A stretch of DNA of 64,000 nt, taken from NCBI GenBank assembly GCA_964030785.1, contig OZ034972.1, positions 13,091,231 to 13,155,230 on the forward strand, in the 5' to 3' direction. Below are positions 1-11,759 of the stretch, in pieces. Source of the stretch: Siderastrea siderea. Its lineage: Eukaryota > Cnidaria > Anthozoa > Scleractinia > Rhizangiidae. The first letter of the stretch is position 1. Each line of letters starts with the position of its first letter. Below the pieces are notes generated by a model, which saw nothing but the letters and a program-made list of their open reading frames with translations, was not told the DNA's origin and ran no database searches. A program made the position numbers and the translations under genes.

Positions 1-1214
1 ACTTCAAATTTTCGGGAGGACTTTTATTTACACATGGTTCTGCTCAAACAGCAATTGTTAGAGCTGACACCCCTCATAAAATAGCCTAGTTTTGAAGCAT
101 TGACAACAACTTGTCTCAGGCCCTGTTTGTAACCCTGGTGAGAATGTTGGAAGTACTGGTCTTCAATTTTTTAAATATAATTTTAGAGATGCATTTTCCG
201 TCGATGAATGAACTAGGGCAAACTATGTTTAGTTCATCTGGTTATGCGTCTCGTGGTTTCTCCGTATAAAGATGGGCAGAGGGCAAACTTTCCATCTATC
301 AGCTTAGTCCATCAAACTTAAGCCGATGGTTAGCCTGGATGGAGAATCTGTCTTGTGCCTGTCTTTGTACGGTTGAACCACAAGATGCAGAACCAGACGA
401 ACTAAACTTCATTTACCCAAGTTTGTTTCAGATGGATAATGTGTCCCTAGTATAAAAGGGCCAGTGTCTTCCAGATGTTTTTCACTGCCACAGCATCAAA
501 GCATTTTAAGATCCATCATTAAAATCAGACACTTTGATGCCATGGATTCCAGTCCAACTGACATGAATCAAAAGTGCCTGTCAACATGTCAAAATCCGCT
601 TTTCTTCAGACAATCCACTACTTTTACTTGTAATTGCTTCGAAGACTGGCGTTATGTTTTTCTGTTCTTTCTTTGTAGTTGGCGAATATATTCAAAGTAA
701 GCCACCTTGTCAATTTTTAATGTGTCTCAATATCACTGAATAATCGTTCCTTCATTTGAATTTTTAAGCCGCACAATGCAAATAGCCGCCATAAAGCTGA
801 GTTTACAGACAGTCGCAAGAGTCGTTTCTGTAGAATTTGTCTACAATTCATTACCTTAGCAAGCGCTCACATATTCAAAGGCCTCCATTTTTGCCCGCTA
901 AAGACAGTCTTATTAATTTTGCAGGGCGCTGGAACTTTTCAAATAAACACAGACAACAACAATGATTCCAAAAAATACTTGCCTTTGTACAATTTGGCTT
1001 TGTGCTTATGTTGTGCGCAGAGACCCGTATCATAACAAAGATAATACCGCGTTACGTAAAATATGTCCCTTAATTTGACCACATATTCTTCTTAAACCTT
1101 CAAAATCACGGAGAATGGGAATGCAGACAAAAATACAGAAGTAGGACAGTATGTTTAGACACCCATGGCGACAACCCCAGGAGACAAGAATAAAAGTGCA
1201 CAATGTCCACTCAC
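1..1214 (-). other. Intron 2 of sGC gene A (no exon seen)
   Basis: The stretch follows the donor after 1215 on the minus strand. I searched both strands by eye for the next H-NOX exon (expected to contain a block like [11 protein letters not shown]) and found none. Short ORFs at 464-700 and 1030-1332 have no family resemblance; the second is read-through of exon 2 into the intron. Confidence 0.55.
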
Positions 1215-1535
1215 CAAGCACTTCGGAAACTACTCGCAGCAAGTCGAATGTATTTTGATCATCATAAATTCGACGCTGGTTGAATTCTCCTGACTCTCCC
1301 AGATCAAGATTGGCCTTTTTCCTGCGAAACAAAGATGATCAAGGGAAATCAATCTCGAAGAGATTTCGAATCCGCGAATACACCGCTCGTTCGCGATTCG
1401 ATCTCTAACAGCCGAGATTAATTTCAAGTTTTAACGCTGAATTGCAAAAAATACCTACAATATTTCTTCCCAAGTCTCGAAGCTGCTTTCCCGTATCACA
1501 AACTCCTGCAAAGCTTGGTTTACAAAGCCGTACAT
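1215..1535 (-). CDS. GUCY1B-like: sGC gene A: N-terminal exons of a beta-type soluble guanylate cyclase (partial, runs off left edge)
   Basis: Two coding exons are visible. Exon 1 is 1535-1459 and starts with ATG; its protein begins MYGFVNQALQEFVIRES, the hallmark start of sGC beta H-NOX domains (human beta1 begins MYGFVNHALELLVIRN). Exon 2 is 1321-1215 and encodes GEFNQRRIYDDQNTFDLL, matching the next conserved H-NOX block. The exon 1 donor after ATATT (2 nt of a codon) and the exon 2 acceptor gcag followed by G join in phase to give EEILKKANLDLG. Exon 2 ends with phase 1 at a GTGAGT donor, the same phase as the equivalent exon of gene C. No further exon is visible at 1-1214, so the haem-ligand and cyclase exons should lie left of the window. 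The start at 1535 is preferred over an in-frame ATG at 1646 because family members begin MYG. The role (haem-dependent cGMP synthesis) is inferred from family; nothing of the catalytic half can be seen. Confidence 0.82.
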
Positions 1536-2747
1536 GGCTGAGATTTCTCGGAAACTCGAAGAGCGGCGAACCCGAGTCCGCGGCTGATTTATCTGACGGC
1601 CTGAACGCCGCTGATTGACTGGCACTTTGAATGGTAGTCGGAACAACTCACGACCGAAATGTCAGATCTTTTGCATTATAATAACAATAATCGTATCGCT
1701 AATCATCTTTTCTGGAAATAACATCAATAAGCGGCTTGTAAAGCCTCAAAAAGCTCAGATCTTCTTAAAATAACAACTTGAAAATGTTGACGGCTACTTC
1801 ATGAGATTCCTGACATTTCCCACCGCAAGTGAGTGAAAACACTGGAGCATGGCGGGAATTTTGGGATGGAATTAATTGGTGATACAGTGCTCCTGTCCAA
1901 GCGCAAATTGGGTGTTGAACCGGTTGAAGTCCGCAAAAACTTTCACGCACTCACGCAAAATCCGGGCGCAAAATTCTAGCATGGGGAGGTGTGGGGCGGT
2001 AGTTCATTGTAAGGAAAGTAGGACGGATCACACTCTACCACCAAGAGCGCTATCAAGTATTTCCAAATCTGAGACGCATACCGGGAAAAACCGTCCAATT
2101 GCTTTTAAAATAATCATCGGCATCTGAGCGAACTCGTAACCCCCTAGCCGAGATATTAGCCCAACGGGTATCAAGTAAAGCATTCATTAACGGGAGCAGT
2201 TCGTGTCTTTTTATGGAGAAAAGGTGGCAAGTATAGTCACTGTCAAACTAAACCTTCCTGGATCCCGCTTTCTTCACATACTAATCCAATAGAACTTGAT
2301 ACGGAAAAGGTTTTATTTCAATACAATTTTCTCAACTTGTACAACCTTGTTCTCATTAATAGGTTTTTGCAAGTGGTTTAGTACACTAGAAAACGGAAAT
2401 AACTAAACATAAAGGTCCCGGTTAACATTAGCTAGCTGTGAACAAGCCATCTTTGAAAGCTGTGACTTGATCGAGATGCCGGTGGCTGGTGACCAGGCCT
2501 CCACTGTAGAAAGTATCGGTGTTGAATGCACAGATCTCGTGATACATTTCGGCAAAGGTCTATTGGACGGGGAATGAATTGGAAGTCTCCATGATCGCAT
2601 AGGAACCTATGAGAAATAACAAGACATGCGATGCCAGCTGATTAGTCTTAATGTCAGTACTTGCAATCACGACAGTCTTAAGGAGAAACGGCTGACACTT
2701 CATATTATGCTAGTCCAACTTCCATGAATTCGTGCACGGGCGTTTCT

Positions 2748-2905
2748 AGTTGGGTTATTTTCAGACAAATCTTCCGTTACCTTCGAAAGACCGCGTTATC
2801 ATCGGAAAACTTCGGTTTCGTGTCATCTTGAGCAATCTTCGAAAGACTTCTGGTCACCTTCGGAAAGCTTCGGAAGACTTCGGGTCGTCTAAAAATTACC
2901 CAACT
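2748..2905. repeat. Small inverted-repeat element with iterated CTTCGGAAAG motif
   Basis: The ends are inverted copies (AGTTGGGTTATTTT on the left, AAAATTACCCAACT on the right). The interior is built of repeated short variants of CTTCGAAAGA and CTTCGGAAGA. No target duplication is clear. Probably a nonautonomous DNA transposon. Confidence 0.55.
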
Positions 2906-3101
2906 TGAAAAAGTGCGATTTTACAGACTCAGTATAGAAGTTTGTATACTCCAGATAATGGGCTCCGGCTATTCTCCGAGTAGAAAACCTAATCTCGCAC
3001 AAAGATCCCACTTGTTTGTACTTGCTTGACGCGGGTGATCTGGTTACGAGGTTATAGAGAAATCGCTAAAGAAGTGAAAATCTGTTCTTGAACACCGCCC
3101 C

Positions 3102-3136
3102 ACATAATTATCATGGTTAACCATGATGATTATGTT
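3102..3136. repeat. Near-perfect palindrome
   Basis: Arms of about 16-17 bp (ACATAATTATCATGGTT and its complement) meet around GGTTAACC. A simple cruciform-capable palindrome with no assigned function. Confidence 0.6.
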
Positions 3137-3798
3137 AGGAAAGGGGAAAACTCTTTTAAACACTGTATATTCCATCAGACACAAGGGCCCAGAAGCTAGA
3201 GAACCTCTACGTAAAAGCTAAGGGGAGTTCAGTCAGAAACTGGATAGTGGCTTTTTTCTACAGTCGCATCCTATCTGGTTGTTCCTAAATCTTCTCCGTT
3301 CCCAACCTACAAAATTAAACGTCCAAAGAACTTGCTCCAAGTCCTCGAATTTTAATGTTTTGGGGGATCTAGTCTAAATGTAAGACGCACGCCAGGAATT
3401 TGTGCGTGTGTTGAGCGCGATGCAACTGATGTCTGCGATACGATACCAGCCACCCCTCCATTGTGATTAACTGACGCGTGTGGACGGCGCACAGCCTTCC
3501 TAACCAGCGGAGCAAGTGACTTCAGGACTTGGAGCAGGTCTAAGGGATCTGAGGCCCATTTCTCGAAAGTCCCGATAACTATTTGGGCCTGCAGCTATAT
3601 TTTAAGACCAGAATCAGTAGAACATTTGCGTTGATTTTTAGCCCGATTATCAGCCCGACTTTGTTTTATCAACTTAGAATTTTTATTGCTCTGCTTTCAA
3701 AAACCACAAAATTTGAGTCTTTAATGTGAATATTGCGCACATAAAATAGCTTTCCGGGCTCGAAAAGGTGTCAGGACTTAAGCTGGGGAGGTGCGGGA

Positions 3799-3810
3799 AT
3801 AATAATAATA

Positions 3811-3875
<65 letters not shown>

Positions 3876-3876
3876 A
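3799..3876. repeat. AAT/GAT trinucleotide microsatellite
   Basis: A short run of AAT units followed by about 21 uninterrupted GAT units. Confidence 0.95.
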
Positions 3877-4939
3877 ACTCCCCATGAGGGACTTAGGCCA
3901 TGAAAAAAAATCGCAGCATGTACTCATTAAAGGCTAATCATTTCTGTCAGCAATGAAGAGAATTATATCAACACGTCGTGAAGCAAAAATTATTACAGGA
4001 AAGAACGAGTGCAGTCAGCGCAAGTCCGGGAATTTTAAGGTAGGTATGTCTGATTTTCGGGTAACCTCCTTTTGGCTCTGTCGGGTGTTAGCAATACAAA
4101 GGGCTTGAGCCGCACGATTTGTCACCATACGCCAGGAAACGAAACCTAAAACGGGACCAGAGAATTATTCGGTCTTGTCACGCCGTTTGTCTTGTAATGA
4201 TGTTCGCCGTTTCAGTTTTGTGATATATTTTCTTTGCTAGACCGCCACCATAGTCCTTTGTGACAATCAAAACCGGGTGATGCATGCAATTGCGACTTTA
4301 GTAGATTTTCCTGGGCAGGCTGTCAAAACAGAATCATAAATTTGTGTGAGAATTATCTGGCGGGAATTTATTTCAACATTACGTAAATCTGCAAATTCTC
4401 CTCGATGCCTCTTAGAAAGCTGCGCATAATTGTTTTTACTAAGTTGCATTGATTTGTATGTAGGTCGAGCAAGAACCCGACATCGATCAATTTTTAGACT
4501 AAGGCTATAGATTTTTTTGTCAAGAAATGTATGTTAGAGGACGCATGGGACGTGGCGCTTTCACGACTCCGATTATAATTTATTCGAGCTACACTGGTAT
4601 CACGTATAACATTACATAGCTTCATTGCGTTTTCCTTTTGATATTTTACTTACTGTATTTTAAGAAAAGAAGGTTTCCAACCAAAATACTGTAGCAACAT
4701 CTTGGGTAATACCACGTTTTCTTCAAAACATTGTATTGCATTTGTGTTTTGCGTGTAACACAATGCTGGCGGGAAATATGAGGTTTTGAAAATCGCGCGC
4801 GTCTTTAATAACGACAACCGATCCACGAAGCTTTGGGATCGCGACAAAAACAGACAAGAGACCTTTGGTAAGTAGCAACAAGAGAAAAAGAACGATTTTG
4901 TACACACTTTGAGGCGAAATATTAGCATCACGCTCTAGT

Positions 4940-5400
4940 TTTATTCTGATTTCCCTAGATAATATGCTGTACTTGGAAACTTGATCGCTATCATAGCGCT
5001 TTAGCTTATTCTGTTTTCCTTGGGTAGAATATACCTGGAAGCGGAATGCCTAACATCGCACTTTACCTAATATTCTGTCTTCCTTGGGTAGCAGATACCT
5101 GGAAGCGGAATGTCTAACATCGCTTTTTAGCTTATTCTGCCATCCCTGGGTAGCAGATACCTGGAAGCGGAATGTCTAACATCGCGCTTTAGCTTATTCT
5201 GTCTTCCTTGGGTAACAGATACCTGGAAGCGGAATGCCTAACATCGCTTTTTAGCTTATTCGTCTTCCTTGGGTAGCAGATACCTGGAAGCGGAATGCCT
5301 AACATCGCTTTTTAGCTTATTCTTTCTTCCTTGGGTAGCATATACCTGGAAGCGGAATGTATAACATCGCGCTTTGGCTTTTTCTGTCGTTGCAGCAATA
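4940..5400. repeat. 62-bp tandem repeat, about seven copies
   Basis: The motif CCTGGAAGCGGAATG recurs at about 5034, 5098, 5160, 5222, 5283 and 5345, giving a period of 61-64 bp. A diverged first copy lies near 4972. Units read roughly as a TTAGCTTATTCTG block, then TTCCTTGGGTAGCAGATA, then the motif and TCTAACATCGC. Confidence 0.9.
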
Positions 5401-5607
5401 AAGAGCGATCGAGCGATAATAACTGGCTTAAAATACACGATGTATCGTTTCATCTCGCCTAAGCCTTAGCTTGCAGTGTTTGGTGCTGGAAAAGGCGGAT
5501 AATACCTGAAAAATTAAAATAAATGTTTTTGGACATCATGGCACTGTCGTAATTATTATTACCAGCTTAACCTATTAAATTAGTAAGCGTAGGTTGCGAA
5601 ATTGTTC

Positions 5608-5922
5608 CCGGGGGGGTACTTCCTAGTAATAGGCTAATGGGGATGTGCCGTTGGATGGGGTCGCATTTTGATGACTGGATTGACTATAATGGGGTTGCAT
5701 TTTCAATAGGACCAATAGAGTTACTAGAATGGGGGCGCACATTTTGCGGGATTTCAGGAGTAAGTAAATTCTGGCAAGTAGGGATTTGTGGTATATTTGC
5801 CGAAAAGTGACCAACATGGGGTCTATATTTAGCTATAGAATAGACTATAATGGGGTAGGGGTTCGGAGAGGCCTGCGGCACATACCCAGCAAAAATTGAC
5901 CCAAGCACCCCCCGGGAATTGT
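5608..5922. repeat. Foldback element with CCCGGGGGGG-type ends
   Basis: The left end CCCGGGGGGGTACT and the right end AGCACCCCCCGGGA are inverted near-copies. The interior has repeated TATAATGGGGT segments. It resembles a repeat I associate with coral genomes (memory only). Confidence 0.5.
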
Positions 5923-6009
5923 TCGCGCTCGTTTTTGTGTATTCCCATGTTCGCGCTCGTTTTTGCCTTCGCGCGAAAAATACCGCCAGCTACGCAGGCT
6001 ACTAAATAT

Positions 6010-6079
6010 CCTCCCACGCAGTCGTTTTTAGGGGAGTCGTATTACCCTCCTCCCCTAAAAACGACTACGTGGGAGGCTA
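6010..6079. mobile_element. Small hairpin element (copy 1 of a CCTCCCACGCAGTCG family)
   Basis: The ends are CCTCCCACGCAGTCG and CGACTACGTGGGAGG, with inverted arms of about 30 bp. A 9-bp direct repeat GCTACTAAA lies outside each end (5998-6006 and 6080-6088), a plausible target-site duplication. A second copy is at 29356-29503. Confidence 0.7.
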
Positions 6080-6244
6080 GCTACTAAACAAAGTGACCGA
6101 GAAGCCAAATTATTTTATCCGCAATGTATTGTAATAAACATCACTCAGTATTGTCAACTTTTACAGGACACAACTAATTAAAATAACGCCTCATCCCATC
6201 TTCATAAAGCTACAAGGTGTCAAACCATGGTATAAAGTTACTTA

Positions 6245-6292
6245 CGCAAATTAGCTGAGGGCACATTCAATTTGCCCTCAGCTAATTTGCAT
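6245..6292. repeat. Hairpin
   Basis: GCAAATTAGCTGAGGGCA and its reverse complement are separated by a few bases, giving a strong stem-loop. It lies about 150 bp downstream of the gene B stop codon and could fall in its 3' UTR. Confidence 0.6.
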
Positions 6293-6444
6293 AATAGGTT
6301 TGTGCTCGGCTCAAAGCCCGTCAATTAGCAATGTAAAAATTTTCAGTTGCGCATTACAATGATAAAGAGCTAAAAATTAAAGTTTAAAATTGACTAGCTA
6401 TGAAAATGAAAAGGAACAAGACTATCTACTCTCAGAAATAACGA

Positions 6445-9400
6445 CTAAAGAAAATAAGCCAAGGCTACTGTCTCATTGCCTTCTAAGCTGGTTGTATAGT
6501 TCCCTTGTGTAACCACATGTCCTTGTAAATGTTTGCCCTCCCGGAGAATAGCAGTCGATACCCTCTCCCTGTTGTTGGGTATTATGCAGTCAGTATAACT
6601 AACAAGCTCATTTCTGCTGTACCTGTAAGTTGCAGAGCTTAGGTTGATTTTTCCAGCCTCGCTGTCTGACTCCATTTTATTGGCGATGGTGACGTTATTT
6701 CCAAACAAACAGTATCGAGGCATTTTGACTCCAACAACACCTGATAATACTGAACCAGTATGAATACCAATCCTCATCTACAACAACAACAAAAAACAAA
6801 CAAAGAAATACATGAAAACTGATAACAAGGATGGCAGAACTCGCCGAGGTGCCAGGCTTTGCAATCAGTGCATTTTACTTACACACACTTTAAATGAGTT
6901 CTGACACGTGTCGAGAAATCCGGAAACAAAAAGTACCAGTGCGTTTTATTTGTGCGGTTCGTGGTCCGCTGCATTCAAATATTTAGGAAACATAATATGT
7001 AGACTACAATCCAAGCAGGCGTGCCTACCTTCCGTTTCCGTAGCAGAGGACAAATTTATTGGGGCATTCTATCGCCATGCCGCCCTATGCGTTTTTTGTT
7101 TCTTTTAATTTACTAACAGTTTGCCATCTATCCATCTATATATTAATCTTAGACTAGCTTGCGCTATCAAATTCAGTCAAACAAGTATCTGCTTAGCAGA
7201 GATGTCTGCTTAAGTGAGATTAAAAATGTACAGAGTTTGTACGTGTGGCCAAGAGGTGTCCGCTTATGGAAGGTTAAAGACGTGCAGTGCTTGTGTGGTG
7301 GAGACAGTAACTGAGTTTTCAGCTTTTTATGTTGTGTGTGTGTTCAAAATGAAGTAACTGTCATCAACAAGTTTGTCGGTGCGAAATTCGATTTGTCGGG
7401 ACATGTTCTGAATCGTTTTCTTGCGAGCTTCGCGCCCATAAACGTTTGAACTGGCAAACTTCAAGCCTCTAAAAGACCGGAAGTGACATAACTTTTTGCG
7501 TTTGACTGCTGTGAAGCTCGCAGGATAGAAAAGCGCCCGTCCCTCACGCAAGACGCCTGCGCAGTTCCTGCCGTAATTTTACAGAGGAAAATACAGACCA
7601 ATGTTGAAAGTTTCACTTTAACCGCAAAACTTAACGCTGTTAATTTCTAAAAACGTAAGCTTTTTCTATTGAGTATGTGTTCAAAATGAAGTAACTGTCA
7701 TCAACAAGTTTCGTCGGCGCGAAATTCGGTTTATCAGGACATGTTCTAAATCGTTTCCGTACGAACTTCCTGTCCGTAAACGGTTGAACTGATTCAAAAT
7801 GCAAGGCTCTGAAAGACCGGAAGTGACGTAGCTTTTTGCGTTTGACCGCTGTGAAGCAGAGGCGTCCGTCCAGGTGACGAGTTCGTGAGCATAGGTTCTA
7901 CTGTACAACTACAGCAAAAGAGAGAGATAAACAATCTTGCTAAGAACAGTACCTTCAGAGGAAGCCCTTCAGGTGACAGCACACTCTCTGCGACGTCAAT
8001 CATTCTAAGGGCCATGAGAGCCACCTTAACGGCATCCTCCACTGTCCCGCAATTATTCTGAAGTCCTCCTGCTACCACGTAAGCATCACCGATCGTCTCT
8101 ATCTGTAAAATATTTGAGGTCAGAAAGGGAAATGGAAGCTAAATGGAAAACGTTCTTTGAGGCGCTTTTCACTTTCTCATCATCATTTCAGCATTTGAAA
8201 GATCCTACAGAAAGTTGATTGATTACATCAGGTACCAGCCATTAGCCCTTCGTAACATCAAAGGCACCCCCTTCGTCTTCAGTTATTTTAAAAAAACATA
8301 TGCGTGTTGGTCTGCGACCTCCGTCTCCGCAGTTTGGTGTCCTGTAAACTGAACTTAACGCGGGACAGTTAAAACCACCTGCATGGGTGTCGATAATATC
8401 ACCCACGCCAAAAACTGCGGCGTTTTTAAACTAGCTAAACTAACTCTTATTTGCTTGAGAATAAATTATTAACTACAGCAGTCACTACCTTGTAGAGGTC
8501 GAGCTGACCACATTTCCTGTCAAATTCCGTGTACAAACTCTTCAACATCTCCACAACATCCATAGGAGCACACTTCCCGCAGATCGACGTAAACCCAACA
8601 ATGTCGCTGAACAAAATAGTGACGTCATTGATGAATCTTGCGGGAACCGGTTGCCTGTGGATCAGTTTCTTAGCTACATCCCGCGGGAAAATGGATTCGA
8701 GAAGATCCTCTGTTTTGTGTTTTTCCTGTGCTAGTTCTTGGGACGCTTCTTGGAGTTCTGTTTTAAGTTGTACCATCTTTTTCTTGAGGCCATTTTGAGC
8801 CATGGCTTGCTCACTTACAAGGATAAGTCCCCTTGTGGCGTCATAGAGTGGAATATCGCTTAGAAAAAGACCTCGACCCTGTAGCTGCTCGATGTTTTCA
8901 ACTCGAGGAGATCCGAGAAAGAGAACACAGTCAGATTCTAACAAATGAATCATTTGTCCTCTTAGTTCAATCGTAACTGGATCCGAAGTTTGCCCAAAAT
9001 TATCTACGTTACTAGCTCTGAGGCGCAATAAAAATGAACCATTTTTATGACCTAAGATTGACGGAAATGTAAGCTCAATTTTGGGTTGTAAAAGCTCGAA
9101 GTGTTTGCTCAAGCTTCTCTCTTGCGCTAATGACGATGGTCCAATGAGTCTTGTCAATGCAGAACCGAGTTGCTGAATTTGAAGAGTTTCATCGCAAATA
9201 AGGAGGAAAGGAAAAGCGGAGCATAAAGTTGGAACGGAAATTTTTAAGTCTGCTGGAGAAAATGAACGATTTCTCTTTTCACGCTGCAATGTCTGTAAGC
9301 TTGTTTTGCAGTAATTTTCCGAGCTTTTAATGATCTTAAATACTGCGTGGTTAGTCTTGGATTCCACATGGACGTCATGGCTGTATTCCTCTGCCAACTC

Positions 9401-11759
9401 CAGTGTGACATCGACATCAAACAGAATTTTGGCAGCATTTTTGACTACACCCACTACAAACCCATCCCATTCTTTGCGCAGGCGTGTATCAAAGCAGTAA
9501 AGCTCGAGCTGTGATTGGTTTTCAGTTGACTTACAGTGCAGAGACGGAAGCTGAAAGAAGCTGCAGTTATCTTTGGCCTTGAGCAGCTCCACAAAGTTGT
9601 CGATACCATTCAGAAAATCCTGTAGAGAGTTTCCTAAAGCTCGTAGTACCTTGCCGTATTTCTTATTGCACTCTTTAAAAGCCCTCTCTCCTAACTCCTC
9701 AAGCGACTTAGGCTCTGAAGATTTGTCTAAACAGAAGAGAAATGTATAAGTAGTTGTGTGTCATGACTCGGTATGCCGGGTTGGCCGTTAATATATAGAT
9801 TTAATCAAGCCTAATTCGCTCGCTTTATTTTTCGCTCGCGCTCCACTATCTGAACGCCTGGAACAGGCTATAATTTGTGAAAATACTCTCTCATTCAAGT
9901 CCTTAAATTAAAAAAAAAAAACAAAGAGAGAGAGAGAGAGAGAGAAAAAAGATGGGTCGCCGGAATCGCAGGCTGGTACGAACACCACTACGTCACGCAC
10001 ACTGACACTACCTAAAGAAGTTAACATTATTTCCTATTTCTTTTTTCGTGACAAGATGCCAATCGACATGAACATCCTGGTGTTTTTCCTAGGAAAATGT
10101 GTTCGGACCGCCGCAAAAACCATGGTTGTGGACAGGCAAAAACCAGAAGCTACTAGCTGTGCTATATTTGGCGTCGGGACCGCTGCCAAATGCTGCGAAC
10201 TCAAACCGGTTGTGCCTACCGAATTCGCAGCAGAGCCGACAACAAAGATGAAGTCCTCGAAGGCAAATTTCGTAAATTGAACTTTTCGCCTTCCACCAAA
10301 AAGACAACTGAGTCTTCTTTTGAACTTTTTCTTTCTATTTATAGGTATTTGATATTTTTCTCAAGTTCTAAACTTCACTTCTGTCGAACTGAATCGAAAA
10401 GCTAAGCTTTATATTTTAAAAAAAAACCTCCTTTTCAAAAGCGACGGTGGTCATGCCATTTCCTGCCAAGAAAAACGCCAGTTGCCCAAAAGCACCCCGC
10501 GATTTCCCGCCAAGAAAAGATGGCATTCTCCACCCCCGGTCTGGTTGTTTTGGGACTCCCCTCCCCCTCCCCCAGAGTCTGTACGGGCGGGCGGGCGTAC
10601 GCTGACGTCACAACCAAAATTTTTCGGATCAATAGGTTACCAAATTTGCTTAGCAATGGTGCTCCCCTGGCGCACTACGCGCGCGGGTCCCGCTATAAAA
10701 ACAAGTAATCGATACCATTTTGCTGTGTCTCCAAAGTAATCGACACTTGCTAACAGTGTACGAGTCAGTGAGCGCGCGGAGAATTTATGTGGCAGTTGGT
10801 TATCATACAAACACTATAGGAAAGTAAGGGGCCGATTACAGGACAAATTTCAGCCCGGTTAGCCGGGCTGAGATTTCCTGTCGGCTTCCTGAACAGATCT
10901 TCTTAAAAAGACGTTTGCAATTACGTGAAGAGAGTTTCAGCCCGGTTTCACAAACCGGCTGGAAATTTCAGCCCGGTCAAAACGGGCTGAAAAACCTATG
11001 TAATCGCATTCAAATTTCAGCCCGGGCTGAAATATGAACCTGGACATGCGCAAATCCGGCTTTAGTTGTGCATGTAAAATGCTTTCCTGCAAATTTTCCT
11101 GCCCAATTTTAAACACTGCACGCCCGTTGAAATTCGCCATGTAATCGGCCCCCAAACGTCCTTTCCACCAGAGTTAATTTGCTTGTTATGATAATTATGA
11201 AACGTGTTGAGAAACGTTATTTTCCTTGGAAATAACGATATAAAAGACGATAACTGGAACAGTGCATGCAATGTTAGAGTAAATGATAGCATGCAATGTG
11301 AATAATTAAGTGCACGAAATAAACCCATCAAACTGTTTCTAAAAATGGGAAAAGAATAATTGAAGAAACTCTCTTTTTCTCCGAAACAACTGAAATCTCG
11401 CGATTCCAGTCACTTCGAGGTCGCGTTAAGAATTTTTCGGAGTGACGGACGGGGGAAGGATACATCACTTCAGCGACATAAACGCAGGCAAACGTGGGTT
11501 TACTTTAGTGGAACCTTAGCAGCTACCAATAATTGTTATTTTACTTCAGTCCAAATGACTGCATATATAGTGCGGTACATATGCTGTGCTTTATATGCCG
11601 GCATAAATAATGACCTAGTTTAAAACGGGCTCAACAAGCGAAATACTAGCGAGTAAGCTAAAAGAATTCCAAAAGAAAAATATCAGAAATTTTGCACTAA
11701 AAGTTCGTCGGCTTACCTGTGTAAATATACTCGGCTTCACCGTAAAACCCTTCGTCCAT
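6445..11759 (-). CDS. GUCY1A-like: sGC gene B: alpha-type soluble guanylate cyclase subunit without haem-ligand residues
   Basis: The gene converts GTP to cGMP in a cytosolic heterodimer, judged by family. Coding exons are 9726-8489, 8102-7953 and 6777-6445 (stop TAG), all with good splice sites and compatible phases. A 43-nt first exon at 11759-11717 ([14 protein letters not shown]) fits in phase and would give 587 codons, but it is the weakest part. Domains: partial H-NOX (about 15-100), H-NOXA/PAS with KGQM-like [10 protein letters not shown], a coiled coil near [16 protein letters not shown], and a cyclase domain. Metal aspartates are Asp389 (ILFSDIVGF) and Asp433 (ETIGDAY). [16 protein letters not shown] is the alpha signature, lacking the beta Asn and Arg. 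Where haem-binding subunits have His, this protein has Val60, and no Tyr-x-Ser-x-Arg motif is visible. The N-terminus is shorter than usual alpha subunits (about 690 aa), so upstream exons may be missing. The last exon after SSATYR is less conserved but ends ALAYFL, like the alpha ICYFLE end. Confidence 0.82.
6778..7952 (-). other. Gene B intron between the last two coding exons
   Basis: No coding sequence is supported. It contains two diverged direct repeats of about 190 bp at 7337-7525 and 7677-7860 (listed separately). Confidence 0.6.
7337..7860. repeat. Two direct repeats of about 190 bp, roughly 80 percent alike
   Basis: Copies at about 7337-7525 and 7677-7860 both begin GTGTTCAAAATGAAGTAACT and both contain AGACCGGAAGTGAC followed by CTTTTTGCGTTTGAC. 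They are separated by about 150 bp of unrelated sequence. Confidence 0.8.
9925..9945. repeat. AG dinucleotide microsatellite
   Basis: About ten uninterrupted AG units behind an A-rich tract. Confidence 0.9.
10828..11153. mobile_element. Inverted-repeat element built of TTTCAGCCCGG motifs
   Basis: The termini GGGGCCGATTACA and TGTAATCGGCCCC are inverted copies. The interior holds at least six copies of TTTCAGCCCGG in both orientations. No clear target duplication is seen. Probably a nonautonomous DNA transposon with iterated binding-site-like repeats. Confidence 0.65.

Larger units (their letters stand above)
1536..6444. other. Intergenic region between sGC genes B and A, rich in repeats
   Basis: No coding exon could be supported between the start of gene A and the stop of gene B. 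The region holds a small inverted-repeat element (2748-2905), a near-perfect palindrome (3102-3136), a GAT microsatellite (3799-3876), a 62-bp tandem array (about 4940-5400), a foldback element with CCCGGGGGGGTACT-like ends (5608-5922), a small element with a probable duplication (6010-6079) and a hairpin (6245-6292). Any promoter of gene A should lie just right of 1535. A ctcag immediately before the ATG could be an acceptor for a 5' UTR exon. Confidence 0.5.
9727..11716 (-). other. Gene B 5' intron and surrounding non-coding DNA
   Basis: No exon is supported inside. It contains a GA microsatellite (9925-9945), a GC-rich dispersed-repeat-like stretch (about 10440-10720) and an inverted-repeat element (10828-11153). 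Several ORFs at 10056-10740 lie in repeat-like sequence and look like chance frames. Confidence 0.5.

Noticed and set aside
4940..5400. CRISPR-like array (regular spacing)
   Set aside because: Whole units repeat without unique spacers, and the context is eukaryotic; it is a minisatellite.
1215..9726. One sGC gene joining the exons at 1.2-1.5 kb with those at 6.4-9.7 kb
   Set aside because: All are on the minus strand and the N-terminal exons lie downstream of the catalytic exons, so they belong to two tandem genes (A and B).
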